A stretch of DNA of 64,000 bases from Gnetum montanum (lineage: Eukaryota; Streptophyta; Gnetopsida; Gnetales; Gnetaceae), in assembly GCA_015680685.1 (NCBI GenBank), contig MNCI01027120.1, positions 419,390 to 483,389 on the forward strand, written 5' to 3'. Shown here in pieces: positions 47,902 to 57,663 of this stretch. Below the pieces are notes generated by a model, which saw only the letters and a list, made by a program, of their open reading frames with translations, had not been told where the DNA came from and did not search any database. Every line of letters begins with the position of its first letter. Position 1 is the first letter of the stretch. A program made the position numbers and the translations under genes.

Positions 47902-49458
47902 TGAAACACCACAAAATTTTGGGTCTCAACATCATGACTGCAAATTTGGCTAAGTGTCAAAATGATGGAACTTTCTGCATAGATGTTACGCTGCATAGCA
48001 TAGTGCAATGTAGCACCCTATCTAGCATTACAGCCAGTGTCCCATGTCCCACACGTAACATGGGACAAGCATGGTCCCACCCACTGCACCACCACATGGC
48101 AATTGATCCACATTTTGGGCTAACCCTAGTCCTATAAACACCCTGGGAATCCAAGGGTTACATTCTAGACCGTTGACATTCCCCAAGGGTTGGCATTCTT
48201 TAATTATTGGCATCTCCTAATGGTTACATTCCTTAACCGTTGGCATTCCCCAACAGTTACCATTCCCTAACTGTTGGCATTTGCCAGTGGTTACATTCCT
48301 TGACCGTTGGCATTCTTTAATTGTTGGCATCTCCCAATAGTTACATTCCTTAACCATTGGCATTCCCTAGCAGTTACTATCCCTTGACTGTTGGCATTTC
48401 CCAATGGTTACATTCCTTGACCATTGGCATTCTTTAATTGTTGGCATCTCCCAATGGTTACATTCCTTAACTGTTGGCATTCCCCAGCAATTACCATCCC
48501 TTGACTGTTGGCATTTCACAGCGGTTACATTCCTTGACCATTGGCATTATTTAATTGTTGGCATCTCCCAGTGGTTACATTCCTAGACCATTGGCATTCC
48601 CCAAGGGTTGGCATCTCCCAATGGTTACATTCCTTAACTGTTGGCATTCCCCAGTAGTTACCATCCCTTGACTGTTGGCATTTTCCAACGCTTACATTCC
48701 TTGACCGTTGGCATTCTTTAATTGTTGGCATCTTCTAGCAGTTACATTCCTTGACTGTTGGCATTCCCAAGTGGTTGACATTCCCTAGATGTGAGCCTTT
48801 TTAAGCACTTTGCATTTAGCATTTTTTGGGGGGAGAGGCACTGATCTCCATGGGCAAACGAGACCCAAAGCACACCATACTAGCAGAGAGGCATAGTTGC
48901 ACATCACAGCCCACTGCAGCCCCATTGCAGCCCTACAGAACATTGCATTATACATTGCGGTGGCCAACCTGGAAGGCACGGTTCATCACGATGAGCGCTA
49001 GACTTCACGACCCAACGCCACCGAGGCTGTGACTATGCTCCCACTGTGCCTATGGTACACTGTGTATATCTTTGTGAATTAACCATGCTCCCTCTTTTGG
49101 GGTGGTGCATTGTTCTCAAATTCTATTACATTTCTCAAGCATTTCTCTCTAGGATTTAGTTTAATGCTTGTACTTTCTTACCATTTCATACATATTTGCA
49201 CGTTCGCGTCATTATTCTTAGGCCGGGACATCCTGCTACGCTCTAGCCGAGCTGGACTTGATGCCCATGTATAACGTAGTATAAAATATTTTCACACACA
49301 ATCATTTTAACATCACATAAGTCCTTGTTTGATCAACAAGACCATTCAAGGCACCTCGTTTCTGTTTTCTCCAGCACAGCCCTCACACGGATTCGGGGTT
49401 AGGCTGTGCATCTGATAACCTCTAGGTGTTCCAGCCACCAACGTTTTTGGTCACTACA
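47902..49458 (+). repeat. Tat6 3' LTR
   Basis: 1557 bp. TATAAAC at 48133-48139, array about 48150-48785. Ends GGTCACTACA. It is 219 bp longer than the 5' LTR, mostly because the array has about two more 117-bp units. Confidence 0.93.
48150..48785 (+). repeat. 117-bp higher-order tandem array in the Tat6 3' LTR
   Basis: Same blocks as the 5' array. The marker recurs at 48194, 48311, 48428, 48545 and 48712, giving spacings of 117, 117, 117 and 167. It has more full units than the 5' LTR, so copy number changed after insertion or during replication. Confidence 0.9.
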
Positions 49459-49463
49459 ATAGC
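49459..49463. repeat. Tat6 target-site duplication, right copy
   Basis: ATAGC after the 3' LTR; four of five bases equal the left copy and the difference is C/T. Confidence 0.75.
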
Positions 49464-49645
49464 AAACACACATTTACGCTTAGTTTGCTCTATTACCATT
49501 AAGTTTATTTGAAGGTATCTAGACCCTGGTGTTTCTAGAGATCAACAAACTCCTAAACTCAAGTTTAAAGGAACACCTTCATTTTCCCATGATTCTAGTC
49601 ACAAGATGGAAGAAAGATGTTGATGATCCCAAGTGGTCACCAATA

Positions 49646-52480
49646 GGAAGTCCCTAACACTTCTAAATAGGAGCCCTTGAAGGTAAAATGCTTATTGACA
49701 TCTGTAGATTATGTATTTTTAGAAAATGAGAAGTCGGTAACTATAAATGTCTAACTCATCAAAGAGTAGAAGAAAAAGTTGTTAACAATAGTCAACAAAT
49801 GGCCAACATTCTTTGCCTAGTCATATGATGAGATAACAAGAATAGATCTATGCATATGCTAGTATCAAATTTGCATAGACTCTACTATAAAGTCCAAGAG
49901 GAAGTTGCAAAGAAGGTAGAATCCAAAGCTAAAACAAGTTATTAAAAAAAGTAAGCTTCTCAAAATTGGGTTCATTTATCTAGTGATAGAAAGTGAGTGG
50001 GTAAGTTTTCTTGTTATTGTACCAAATAAAAGGGAGTAATGGAGAGTTTATATAGACTTCAAGCTACTAAACATGGCCACTTTCAAAGATTATTTTTCAT
50101 TGTCATTTGTGGACTAGGTGTTGAATACTATTGTAGGGCACAACTACTATAGTTTTCTAAACGAGTATATTAGCTACAATTAGATTCAAATTGCTTCAAA
50201 AGACTAGGTGAAAGTAATTTTCACAAGTCCTTGGAAAACTTTTGCGTACAAAAAGATTCCCTTTAGTCTATGTAATGCTCCTATAACCTTCCAATGCTTA
50301 GTCCTTATCATCTTTCAGCAACAAATTAGCAATGGTATAGAAGTCTTCATGGTTGACTTCTCCACCTATGGTGCATATTTCGAACAAGCCTTGGATATCT
50401 TAAGCAAGTGCTAAAATGAAGTATGAGAATAAACTTGTAGTTCAACTAGAAGAAGAGCCATTTAATGGTCTAGGAGGACATTGTCCTAGGAGACCAAATT
50501 TTAGAAGAAATTATGAAGGTGAATCCTAATAAGGTAGGAATCATCTAAGGAATTATTAAATAATCCCAAATAGTCAAGGATGTGAGGTTATTCCTTGGAC
50601 ATACCGGTTACTATAGGCATTTTATTAAAAACTTCTCAAAAATTTCCAAGCCACCTGTTAATCTTACTAAAAAGGATGCAACATTTGAATGGACTAAGGA
50701 GTATGAACAAGCATTCTAGCACTTGAAGAAAAAATTCATAGAAACACCAATTCTACGCATACTTAATTAGTAAAAATCTTTCTACATGATGATAGATGTT
50801 CTAATTTTGCATTGGAAGTAATGCTTACATAAATGGATAATCAAAAACATCCATACTACATCCATTGTATAAATACAAGCATTGTGAGTACACAACTTAA
50901 TTACACCACTATAGAAAAGGAACCCATGATGATGGTGCATGTTCTTGAGAAATTTAAGCACTATGTTCTTAGATACCTTATTTTTGTGCACGTTGATCAT
51001 AGTATGAACAAGCCAACAGTGAGCCCCTATGTTATACAATGATTGGTGATTCTACAAGAGTTTGATTTAATAATGATGGATAGAAAGGGAACCAAGAACA
51101 TAGTTGCTAATCATTTATCTTAGTTAAGATGGGATAACAAGGTTGATGAAAAGCATTTCTTTGACCAATTCTTGGATGAACTTTTGTTTGCTAAGGCAAC
51201 CAAAGTTCAAGCACCAATGAACATAAAATGATATGATGAATTCCTCTCCTATCTACTCACATAGGAGACTCTTGTAGAATGGGACCTTAGGAGAAAACAA
51301 CAATTTCTCCACTAGGTCAAACACTACCTTGACATATAGGGTAACCTCTATAAAATATGGGTAGATGGCCTGGTATGATGGTGTGTTCTTGATGAAGACC
51401 AACTATGAGTTTTTTAGGATGCACATGAGAGTCCTTATTGAGACCACTATGTAGAAAGAAGAATAACCATAAAAATCGTGATGGTAGCGTATTTTTGGTC
51501 TACACTCTTTAGAGATGTCCATTATTTCACCCATTCATGCGAGTGATGTCAGTGAGATGAAATGATGAAAACTAAGATGGAAGAGTCTCAATAGTGGATC
51601 CAACCATTGAGGCCTTTTAACCTTTGAGGAATTAATTTCATGGGATCTATCACTTCCATGTTTAATGGAAAGTCTTACATTATTGTTGTTGTTGACTACT
51701 GTACCATGGGTTGAAGCTGTAGTTATTACTAACTATACTTCTTCCATTGTACTTCAATTCTTTCAATAACATGTGATAAACACGTTTGATATGCCTAGGG
51801 CATTTATTTTTGATAATTTAACTCATTTCATAGGTGCTAGATTTCATAAGTTGATCCAATGTTTAGGTGTGGAACATATACTTACAACTCCTTATTATCC
51901 ATAAGCTAATGAATAAGCTGAAGTCACTAATAGGAAGATCATGAGGATTTTGACAAGAACCATTAGTAGATATAGGAAGGATTAGAGCATAAAACTAAAC
52001 GATGGTCTATGGATTCATCACTTAACATGGAATCTTACTATAGGTTACTCTTCCTATGAGCTAGTGTAGGAAAAGTTGCCCAAACTTCTAATTCAAATTG
52101 AACTCCATACACTCCCAATTACATGTGACGTTGACTTTAACATTGACTTGGCATAAAAAGAAAAAATAAGAACTCTAAATGTACTCGATGAGAATTGAAG
52201 GGTAGCTTTGATGTTGAATGAAGTACATAAGACATACCATAAAAAAATGCCATGATGCTTGAATAAGAAAAGTTTCATTTCAACTAGGAGACAAGGATTT
52301 CTATTGGAATCCCATGCATGTGCTTCAACAAACTAAGTTTCAAACATCATGGAAAGGATCATACATTGTATACTCTACTTTTCCCTTTGGGGCTATGATG
52401 ATTTACCATTGACAAAGTCTTTAAAAGCACATGCTAGTTAACATCCAACAACTAAGATCCTTTAAAGACTTCCAAGTAAA
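49646..52480 (+). pseudogene. Gy2 pol: reverse transcriptase, RNase H, integrase
   Basis: Second half of Gy2 after the Sol5 insertion. Reverse transcriptase about 50040-50420: a decayed FLNEYISYN block, then FAYKKIPFSLCNAPITFQCL and VFMVDFSTYG, so the first catalytic Asp of FMDD is Val (50346-50357). Connection region about 50570-50720: GYYRHFIKNFSKI. RNase H about 50770-51080: FKHYVLRYLIFVHVDHS. Integrase about 51390-52090, with SEC..CQ, the INFMGSITSMFNGKSYIIVV block and N-stop-AEVTNRKI, where the catalytic Glu codon GAA is kept (51920-51922), unlike Gy1 and Gy3. Many stops and shifts. Confidence 0.87.
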
Positions 52481-53650
52481 CAAATATAACCACAACATCT
52501 TAACACAATGTTAAGCTCACTCCATTTTCAAAATCTCCTCCTTCCAACTTAGTCATGTGGGAGAAGACCATTTACCCTAATACCTTGAAGAGGATGAAAG
52601 TTTTTATTCTTTTTTTATATCATTTTTTGTATGTTTTCCATTTTTCTTATCTTTTGATATTTTTATATGTTTTATTTTACTTTACTTTACCTTTACATTT
52701 TCTTTTACTTTAAATTTTTCTTTTGTTTATTTTTTTGTGACATCTGAATTTATTCCATTATTGTTGCAAATTTTAATGATTACTAAATCTAGTTGTTAAG
52801 ATTGTAACCATCTATATAGGTCCATGTTTTTTTGGATTATGCTCTCTACTTAAGGATTTATTAGTTTTCCAATGGTACCAAGCAGCGAACTCACGACATC
52901 CACCCATTCCAGTGAGATTTGTATCATGGTATCATGATGGTTTCTTCACACTAAAACTAAAAGTAACATGTGATCTTGTTATCAAAAAAATCAAGAATGA
53001 ACCAAGTGAAAATGAAAAAGGGTGTGGTATCAAGAGGATTTGTTGAATTCTCTTCTTGGCTCCCTTCCTGAGTACTATGAATCCTCATGAAATGTATCAT
53101 CACTTCTCCTATACTCCACAAAAGAAAGTAAGTATTTGTAAAGTATGGTTCTTAAAGAAAAAAATAATTAAAACAGATCTCTTTGAAGATCTCTTGGTAA
53201 ATAAGTGTTAGTTTTGGGGCTTGAAAGACATGTTACCCATTCCTGAAGGCACCCCTCTAACTAAAGCCCAAATTTCTTCCTTAAACATCTCAAACTACTT
53301 TCTTCTTCTCCTAGAATGATGATCATTCTCTATGGTCATTATAGTCTCATGGAGGTATGAAAGAAGAAACATATCAATGTGATGCCACTATTAATGATAT
53401 AGACTTGGTCTAAACTCTAAATAGACCAGTATCTAGATCACCTTAATCATGCATTTCACAAGGATCTCCTATGGCTATGATCAAGGTTCTCCTCTTCTAA
53501 TCTCTCTCTCTAGACATATTTTGATACTCGATTCTCTTACCTCATTGCATCATATCATAGTCATTTATTAATTTTTACTTTGTAGATTACATGATCCTAA
53601 GACAATTAGTCATAAAAGTATGGTTTATAATATCAAATTTCATCACAATG
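52481..53650 (+). other. Gy2 3' non-coding region, cut by Gy4
   Basis: Carries the family landmarks CTCCTTCCAACTTAGTCATG near 52540, AAAAAGGGTGTGGTATCAAG near 53020 and GAAAGACATGTTACCCATT near 53223. Around 53575-53650 it aligns with Gy1 near 4035-4110, then stops at the Gy4 LTR. Confidence 0.7.
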
Positions 53651-54523
53651 TGACATCATAACAACGATGTCGTATCAATGATGTCATTGATACGATGTCA
53701 TAACACATGATATGTCAGCGTTAATACGATGTCTTGGGATGTGTGCACCCCTTTAAATATGACACTTGGGCACACGATCCAACAACTTTTCATTACCATC
53801 ATAATAGAACTCTTGTAGTTTGATTTCTTGAACTTAGACTTTGCGATAGAAGAGTGAATACCTACAGTGTGATGTGTCATAGTTGAATGGTGTCTTTATT
53901 TGAGCAATTTGTACTTGGGCATACGTTGTAATGGTAATAAAGATTGAGAATATTTTCCATCATTGTAGCATTTCCTTAGTTTACCATTTTACGTAGCATA
54001 ATTTCTACTATTTTACTAGCTTAACACTTTACTTTTTAGGCACTTTATTTTTACTTGCATGTTATTAAAGCCAAATGAGTATGACTAATTTCAAGTGCTT
54101 AAGTGTAATCGTTTGGTAGTCCTAGTAGTGGTTTTACATGGTTCACTTAGTAGTGAACTCACTTGGCAACCCAGTAACAGTTACATGAGCCCAAGGTGTG
54201 TATAGTAAATTAGGAATAGATATTCATCGCTATAGGATAAAATAGAATTATGTTTCCATTATTAGTTAGATTTAGCATTTAACTGTGCTTTTACTATGTC
54301 TACACTTAGGAGCATAATTGGCCCTACAACATCATTTAACATATGCATCGTTGCAAGTTAAACCATACACTTAGACTTCATTAGCTTGAAGTGGGAAGAC
54401 AACGATCATGAGCTTAACTCAATTACTAGCATATCAACCTTGTTCATCCATGGATTATAATCAAGTCATGCATGAACATTTGTGATATGTATGGTTGAGT
54501 GTTTGATGCTCCATCACTCATCA
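53651..54523 (+). repeat. Gy4 5' LTR
   Basis: Ends CACTCATCA like Gy2 and Gy3. The start TGACATCATAAC at 53651 is inferred from loss of Gy2 similarity there and from TGACATC after the polypurine tract at 60348. U3 is rich in GATGTCAT/ATGACATC-type motifs. It shares U5-side blocks such as CACTTGGCAACCCAGTAAC (near 54160) with Gy3 but has a different U3. Confidence 0.7.
53671..53694. repeat. Perfect inverted repeat in the Gy4 U3
   Basis: CGTATCAATGA, two bases, TCATTGATACG: 11-bp arms without mismatch. Further GATGTC/GACATC motifs lie on both sides. Confidence 0.9.
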
Positions 54524-54524
54524 T

Positions 54525-54544
54525 TGGAATCATTGCCAGGGATG
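54525..54544 (+). other. Gy4 primer-binding site (tRNA-Asp type)
   Basis: TGGAATCATTGCCAGGGATG, one base after the LTR; 13 of the first 18 bases match the tRNA-Asp complement. Confidence 0.68.
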
Positions 54545-54666
54545 TGTCAATGTATGTTGAGTAATTGATTTCACAAAGTTCGTTGCAGCAAGAAACAAAA
54601 GTTAATATTTTTTATCTCTAAATAATTCTAACAAACACACACTTAACCAAGTGTTATAACTAAAAC

Positions 54667-56560
54667 ATGGCTTCAACAAAAGACACACTATCACCTACCA
54701 AAGAGATGAAAAAGGGTAATGATAGCATAAATGACAATGAAGATTGGAGTATGTTGACGTAAGTAAGAATCTTATAAACTCATGATGATCCTTGCTATCT
54801 TGATTTTACCTTCATCTTCCATCAAGATGGAAAATGGGATGGAGAGACTTATAGGGAAACATATTTTTTCCTCCACAACATTCAGCAATCACAATGCTTC
54901 ACACAGCTCTAAGGGGAATGAATCTAAGTCATGCACAAGAAGGTTACCATGTAATCAAACACATGACAAGGCCCTACAAACTCATAGAGGCATAAGTGAA
55001 GAGAGATGCTACTATGTAGATCAAACATGTGCATAATAAAGGGAAGCATATTAACTCTTCTATTATCCTAAAAGAACTAGATGGTGATGCATTCATAGCA
55101 GAAAAACTCCACTAGGATCATGAAGTTAGTTTTCAAATGCCTATTATTCTTTTGAAGGAACCTATCAAAGTGTAGTTGCATTCAACCTTAGTAGAAACAT
55201 ACAAAAGAGAAGCCAACGACTCTAAGCACAAGTAGGACTTAAGGCTAAGAGCTTCTACTAGATCCCAAAGAGAAGAATATCAAAGTTACAGAAGGAGGAC
55301 TAGCTAGCACTATTATTCCATCGCTTCATCTTCATACTCATGATTGTTGATGGATTATGATCTAAGGGAATATAGGTATAGAGACCATGATAGGGAAAGA
55401 CATTAAACTCATGATTGAAATGACTATCACCCAAGGCACTAAGATGAGGAAGATGAACAGCATGAGCCAAGAAGAAACAAAGATAGGCATAAGAATAGAG
55501 AGAGATATGAACATTAGAGGAAGCATCACTACAACAAAGAAAACAAATCCTATGAGTGTAAAGAACCCCTATTGGAAACTCCAAGAATGATCAATATATG
55601 GGAAGCTATTTATATCCCAACCAGGCACATGAGGGATAGCCATATCAAGTGGCTAGACATGAACAAAATGCCCAAATTTGACGTTGGTTATAGTGTAGAT
55701 CCACAACATCACCTTTAATCATTCCATGATATCTGCAACCTACAAAACATAGAATGTAATTGGTAGAAATCCAAGTTGTTCACTAGGACACATGTCAAAG
55801 AGGCTAAAAATTGGTATAGATCATTGGAACTTGAATCAATTAGGAGATGGAGTACCATGCTTGAACTTTTTAATGATAAGTATCAAACCTATTCATGGGT
55901 TTCAAACCTTAAGAAACAAATTAGGGATGGAAGCAAGGGACCCATGAATCCCTTGATGTGGCAATGGACATATACTATTCACTTTTACATAGGTGCCTAG
56001 GCCACAGATTTTTCCAAAGGGAGCAACTTAGGCACATTGTTGATGGGCTATGAAACAAGTCTAGGAAATCCTTAGGGTTTATGCCCAAGGAAGATTATCT
56101 AAGATGATCATCCATTATATCCAGATATTTATTGAACAAGTGGCAAAGGAAGATGGTGAACTAAGGAAGAGAGAATAAATTGAAGAGTATAATAGAGATC
56201 CATCAATTAGGAAGAGAGATGTACAAATATGTGATCCATAAGAGGAGGAAACCTTGGATGAGGTCGTACAAAAAAAGATACTAGCTATTTAGAAATCTAT
56301 TTTAGATATAGCAAATAAGGTAGAAAAGGAGTGGAATTTAGTAGATGAAAAGTTTGTAACAACTTTGAAAATTATGGAGGAAAGAACTAAGCAGACCTTC
56401 AATAAAGGTAAGAAGAAAAAGAAGAAAAGAGATTTTGGATGAAAAGGAAAGGTAGCTTTAGTGGTAGAATATTTGGATACAAGCTCGAATGAGGACGAAG
56501 GATGCTCTATGTGCTAGTATGACCATCCTAAGGGGTGCTACCCTCTCATGGCACATTTAC
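54667..56560 (+). pseudogene. Gy4 gag
   Basis: Start MASTKDTLSPTKEMKKGNDS at 54667, aligned with Gy2 and Gy3. Early block DDPCYLDFTFIFHQDGK near 54783. Gag core about 55660-56160 with TRTHVKEAKNWYRSLELESI and LELFNDKYQTYSWVSNLKKQ in the 74-codon open segment 55776-56000. Zinc-knuckle variant CSMC-stop-YDHPKGC at 56503-56538. Stops and shifts throughout. Downstream to about 57170 is the Gln/Pro/Tyr-rich linker seen in the relatives. Confidence 0.82.
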
Positions 56561-57179
56561 AATTAAACCCCAAATTGATTAAGAAGAAAATGCCCAAACA
56601 AATACCTTATCCTTAAGGTGGCAGACCTTCCAACTAGCCTACTACCCTAGTGGAGCCTATATATAGCCATAGGAGTAGCATCATAAGTTGTGGCAACAGC
56701 CACAATCGTGGGTGATGCCACCACAATGACAACAGTATCCACACAGGCAACCAAACCCATATGAATACTATGTCTAGCACTCAATTTCTCTTGGTAATGT
56801 AGCGATTCAAAGTCCTCAATATTACCCACTAGAATATCACAGGCCAACACCTCCAAGAATGAACTTTAATCAATACTTGCATCCATAAGCAGTTGGTTCT
56901 ATTAATCAACCATGTAACCCTTTACCACCTGTATCACCACCTGCAATGCCAAGAGAATTGCCATTACAACCTTAGTAGAAAAAAGCTACAAGGGTAGTGC
57001 ATGTACAAATCAAGGATAATACCAATAATATTGAGGGAAAATCTACGAAACATCCTTTCTTTAGGAAAATTCTAGGAAATGCTAGTAGAGTTAGAACTTC
57101 ATTGAGACAAGTTTCTTCTATGAAGTATCCTCCTACTAACACCTTGGTTTCCTAATAGTCAGTTCAAAAACTAAAAATT

Positions 57180-57663
57180 GTCATGCTTATTGAGATAGTA
57201 TCTGAATGGATTAAGGTAGGGACACTTCCTAGGAAAAGAATAGATCTAGGAGTTCCTTTGATTTATTTATGAGTAGTTAGAAATTCATCATGCAAGGCTC
57301 TCCTAGACTCAGGTTATAGGTTCTAGGGTAAATTTGATATCGTAAGAAACATACAAGGCATGAAACCTATTACCCTTAAAGAAGTGCAACATAAGGTTAG
57401 AGCTTGTAGATCAATGTGTCATGTTTGGGATAGATAGAAGATGTGGTGACCACTATCAATGGATGGTCCTATCCAGTAGACTTTCTAGTGATTGACATGA
57501 AGAATAATGACAAGGAATTTTCCATGATAGTGGGAAGAGCATGGCTTAGCACAATCGATGCTAAGTTAGGAATGAGAGATTTATCTATAGAAATCTCTAA
57601 GGAAGAAATGCAAGGAGCCATACACATGCAAAGAATTCCATGCATTACTAATGATAACAAATG
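57180..57663 (+). pseudogene. Gy4 aspartic protease
   Basis: Contains CKALLDSG near 57293, so the D-S-G active site is kept, followed by a frameshift, then YPVDFLVIDMKNNDKEFSMI, VGRAWLSTIDAKLGMRDLSI and MQRIPCITND in the 73-codon segment 57443-57664. Homologous to Gy3 28200-28600. Confidence 0.82.

Larger units (their letters stand above)
40922..49458 (+). mobile_element. Tat6: LTR retrotransposon with gag and protease only
   Basis: 8.5 kb with LTRs at 40922-42259 and 47902-49458, both TGAAACACC...CTACA, a primer site, one long gag-protease frame, a 30-bp tandem array and a polypurine tract. The target duplication is ATAGT (40917-40921) versus ATAGC (49459-49463), one transition apart. There is no trace of reverse transcriptase, RNase H or integrase between the protease and the 3' LTR. 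It therefore looks like a non-autonomous element moved by a relative's enzymes. It interrupts Sol5. Confidence 0.9.
38123..49645 (+). mobile_element. Sol5: LTR-like block inside Gy2, itself split by Tat6
   Basis: A segment of about 3 kb (38123-40921 plus 49464-49645) flanked by GGAAG at 38118-38122 and 49646-49650. Removing it restores Gy2. It opens TGCTGTTACATT and ends CACCAATA, so the right end lacks the usual CA. No coding domain was recognised. TATAAAAA at 39941-39948, followed by AT-rich sequence with AATAAAGG near 39973, fits a promoter-plus-R/U5 layout, so a long solo LTR is my preferred reading. A degraded element of another class is possible. The 39000-39640 stretch has many CATGTCA-type short motifs. 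Confidence 0.5.
23910..53650 (+). mobile_element. Gy2: outer Athila/Tat-type element, split into three pieces
   Basis: Pieces: 23910-24619 (5' LTR, left part), 34533-38122 (rest of 5' LTR, primer site, gag, protease) and about 49646-53650 (pol and 3' non-coding). Gy3 interrupts the LTR, Sol5 carrying Tat6 interrupts the stretch before reverse transcriptase, and Gy4 interrupts the 3' non-coding region. Joining 38122 to 49651 gives a sequence that aligns without a gap to Gy1 around 150-190, strong evidence that the pieces are one element. Its 3' LTR is not in the window. It is the oldest LTR layer here because the others lie inside it. Confidence 0.82.

Noticed and set aside
41166-48785. The regular short repeats in the Tat6 LTRs look at first like a CRISPR array.
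   Set aside because: The spacers are not unique, the blocks form a 117-bp higher-order tandem repeat, and both arrays lie inside paired plant LTRs.
53651-54523. The Gy4 5' LTR as the missing 3' LTR of Gy2.
   Set aside because: It shares U5-side blocks and the CACTCATCA end, but the U3 differs strongly from the Gy2 5' LTR, and gag with a primer site follows it directly.
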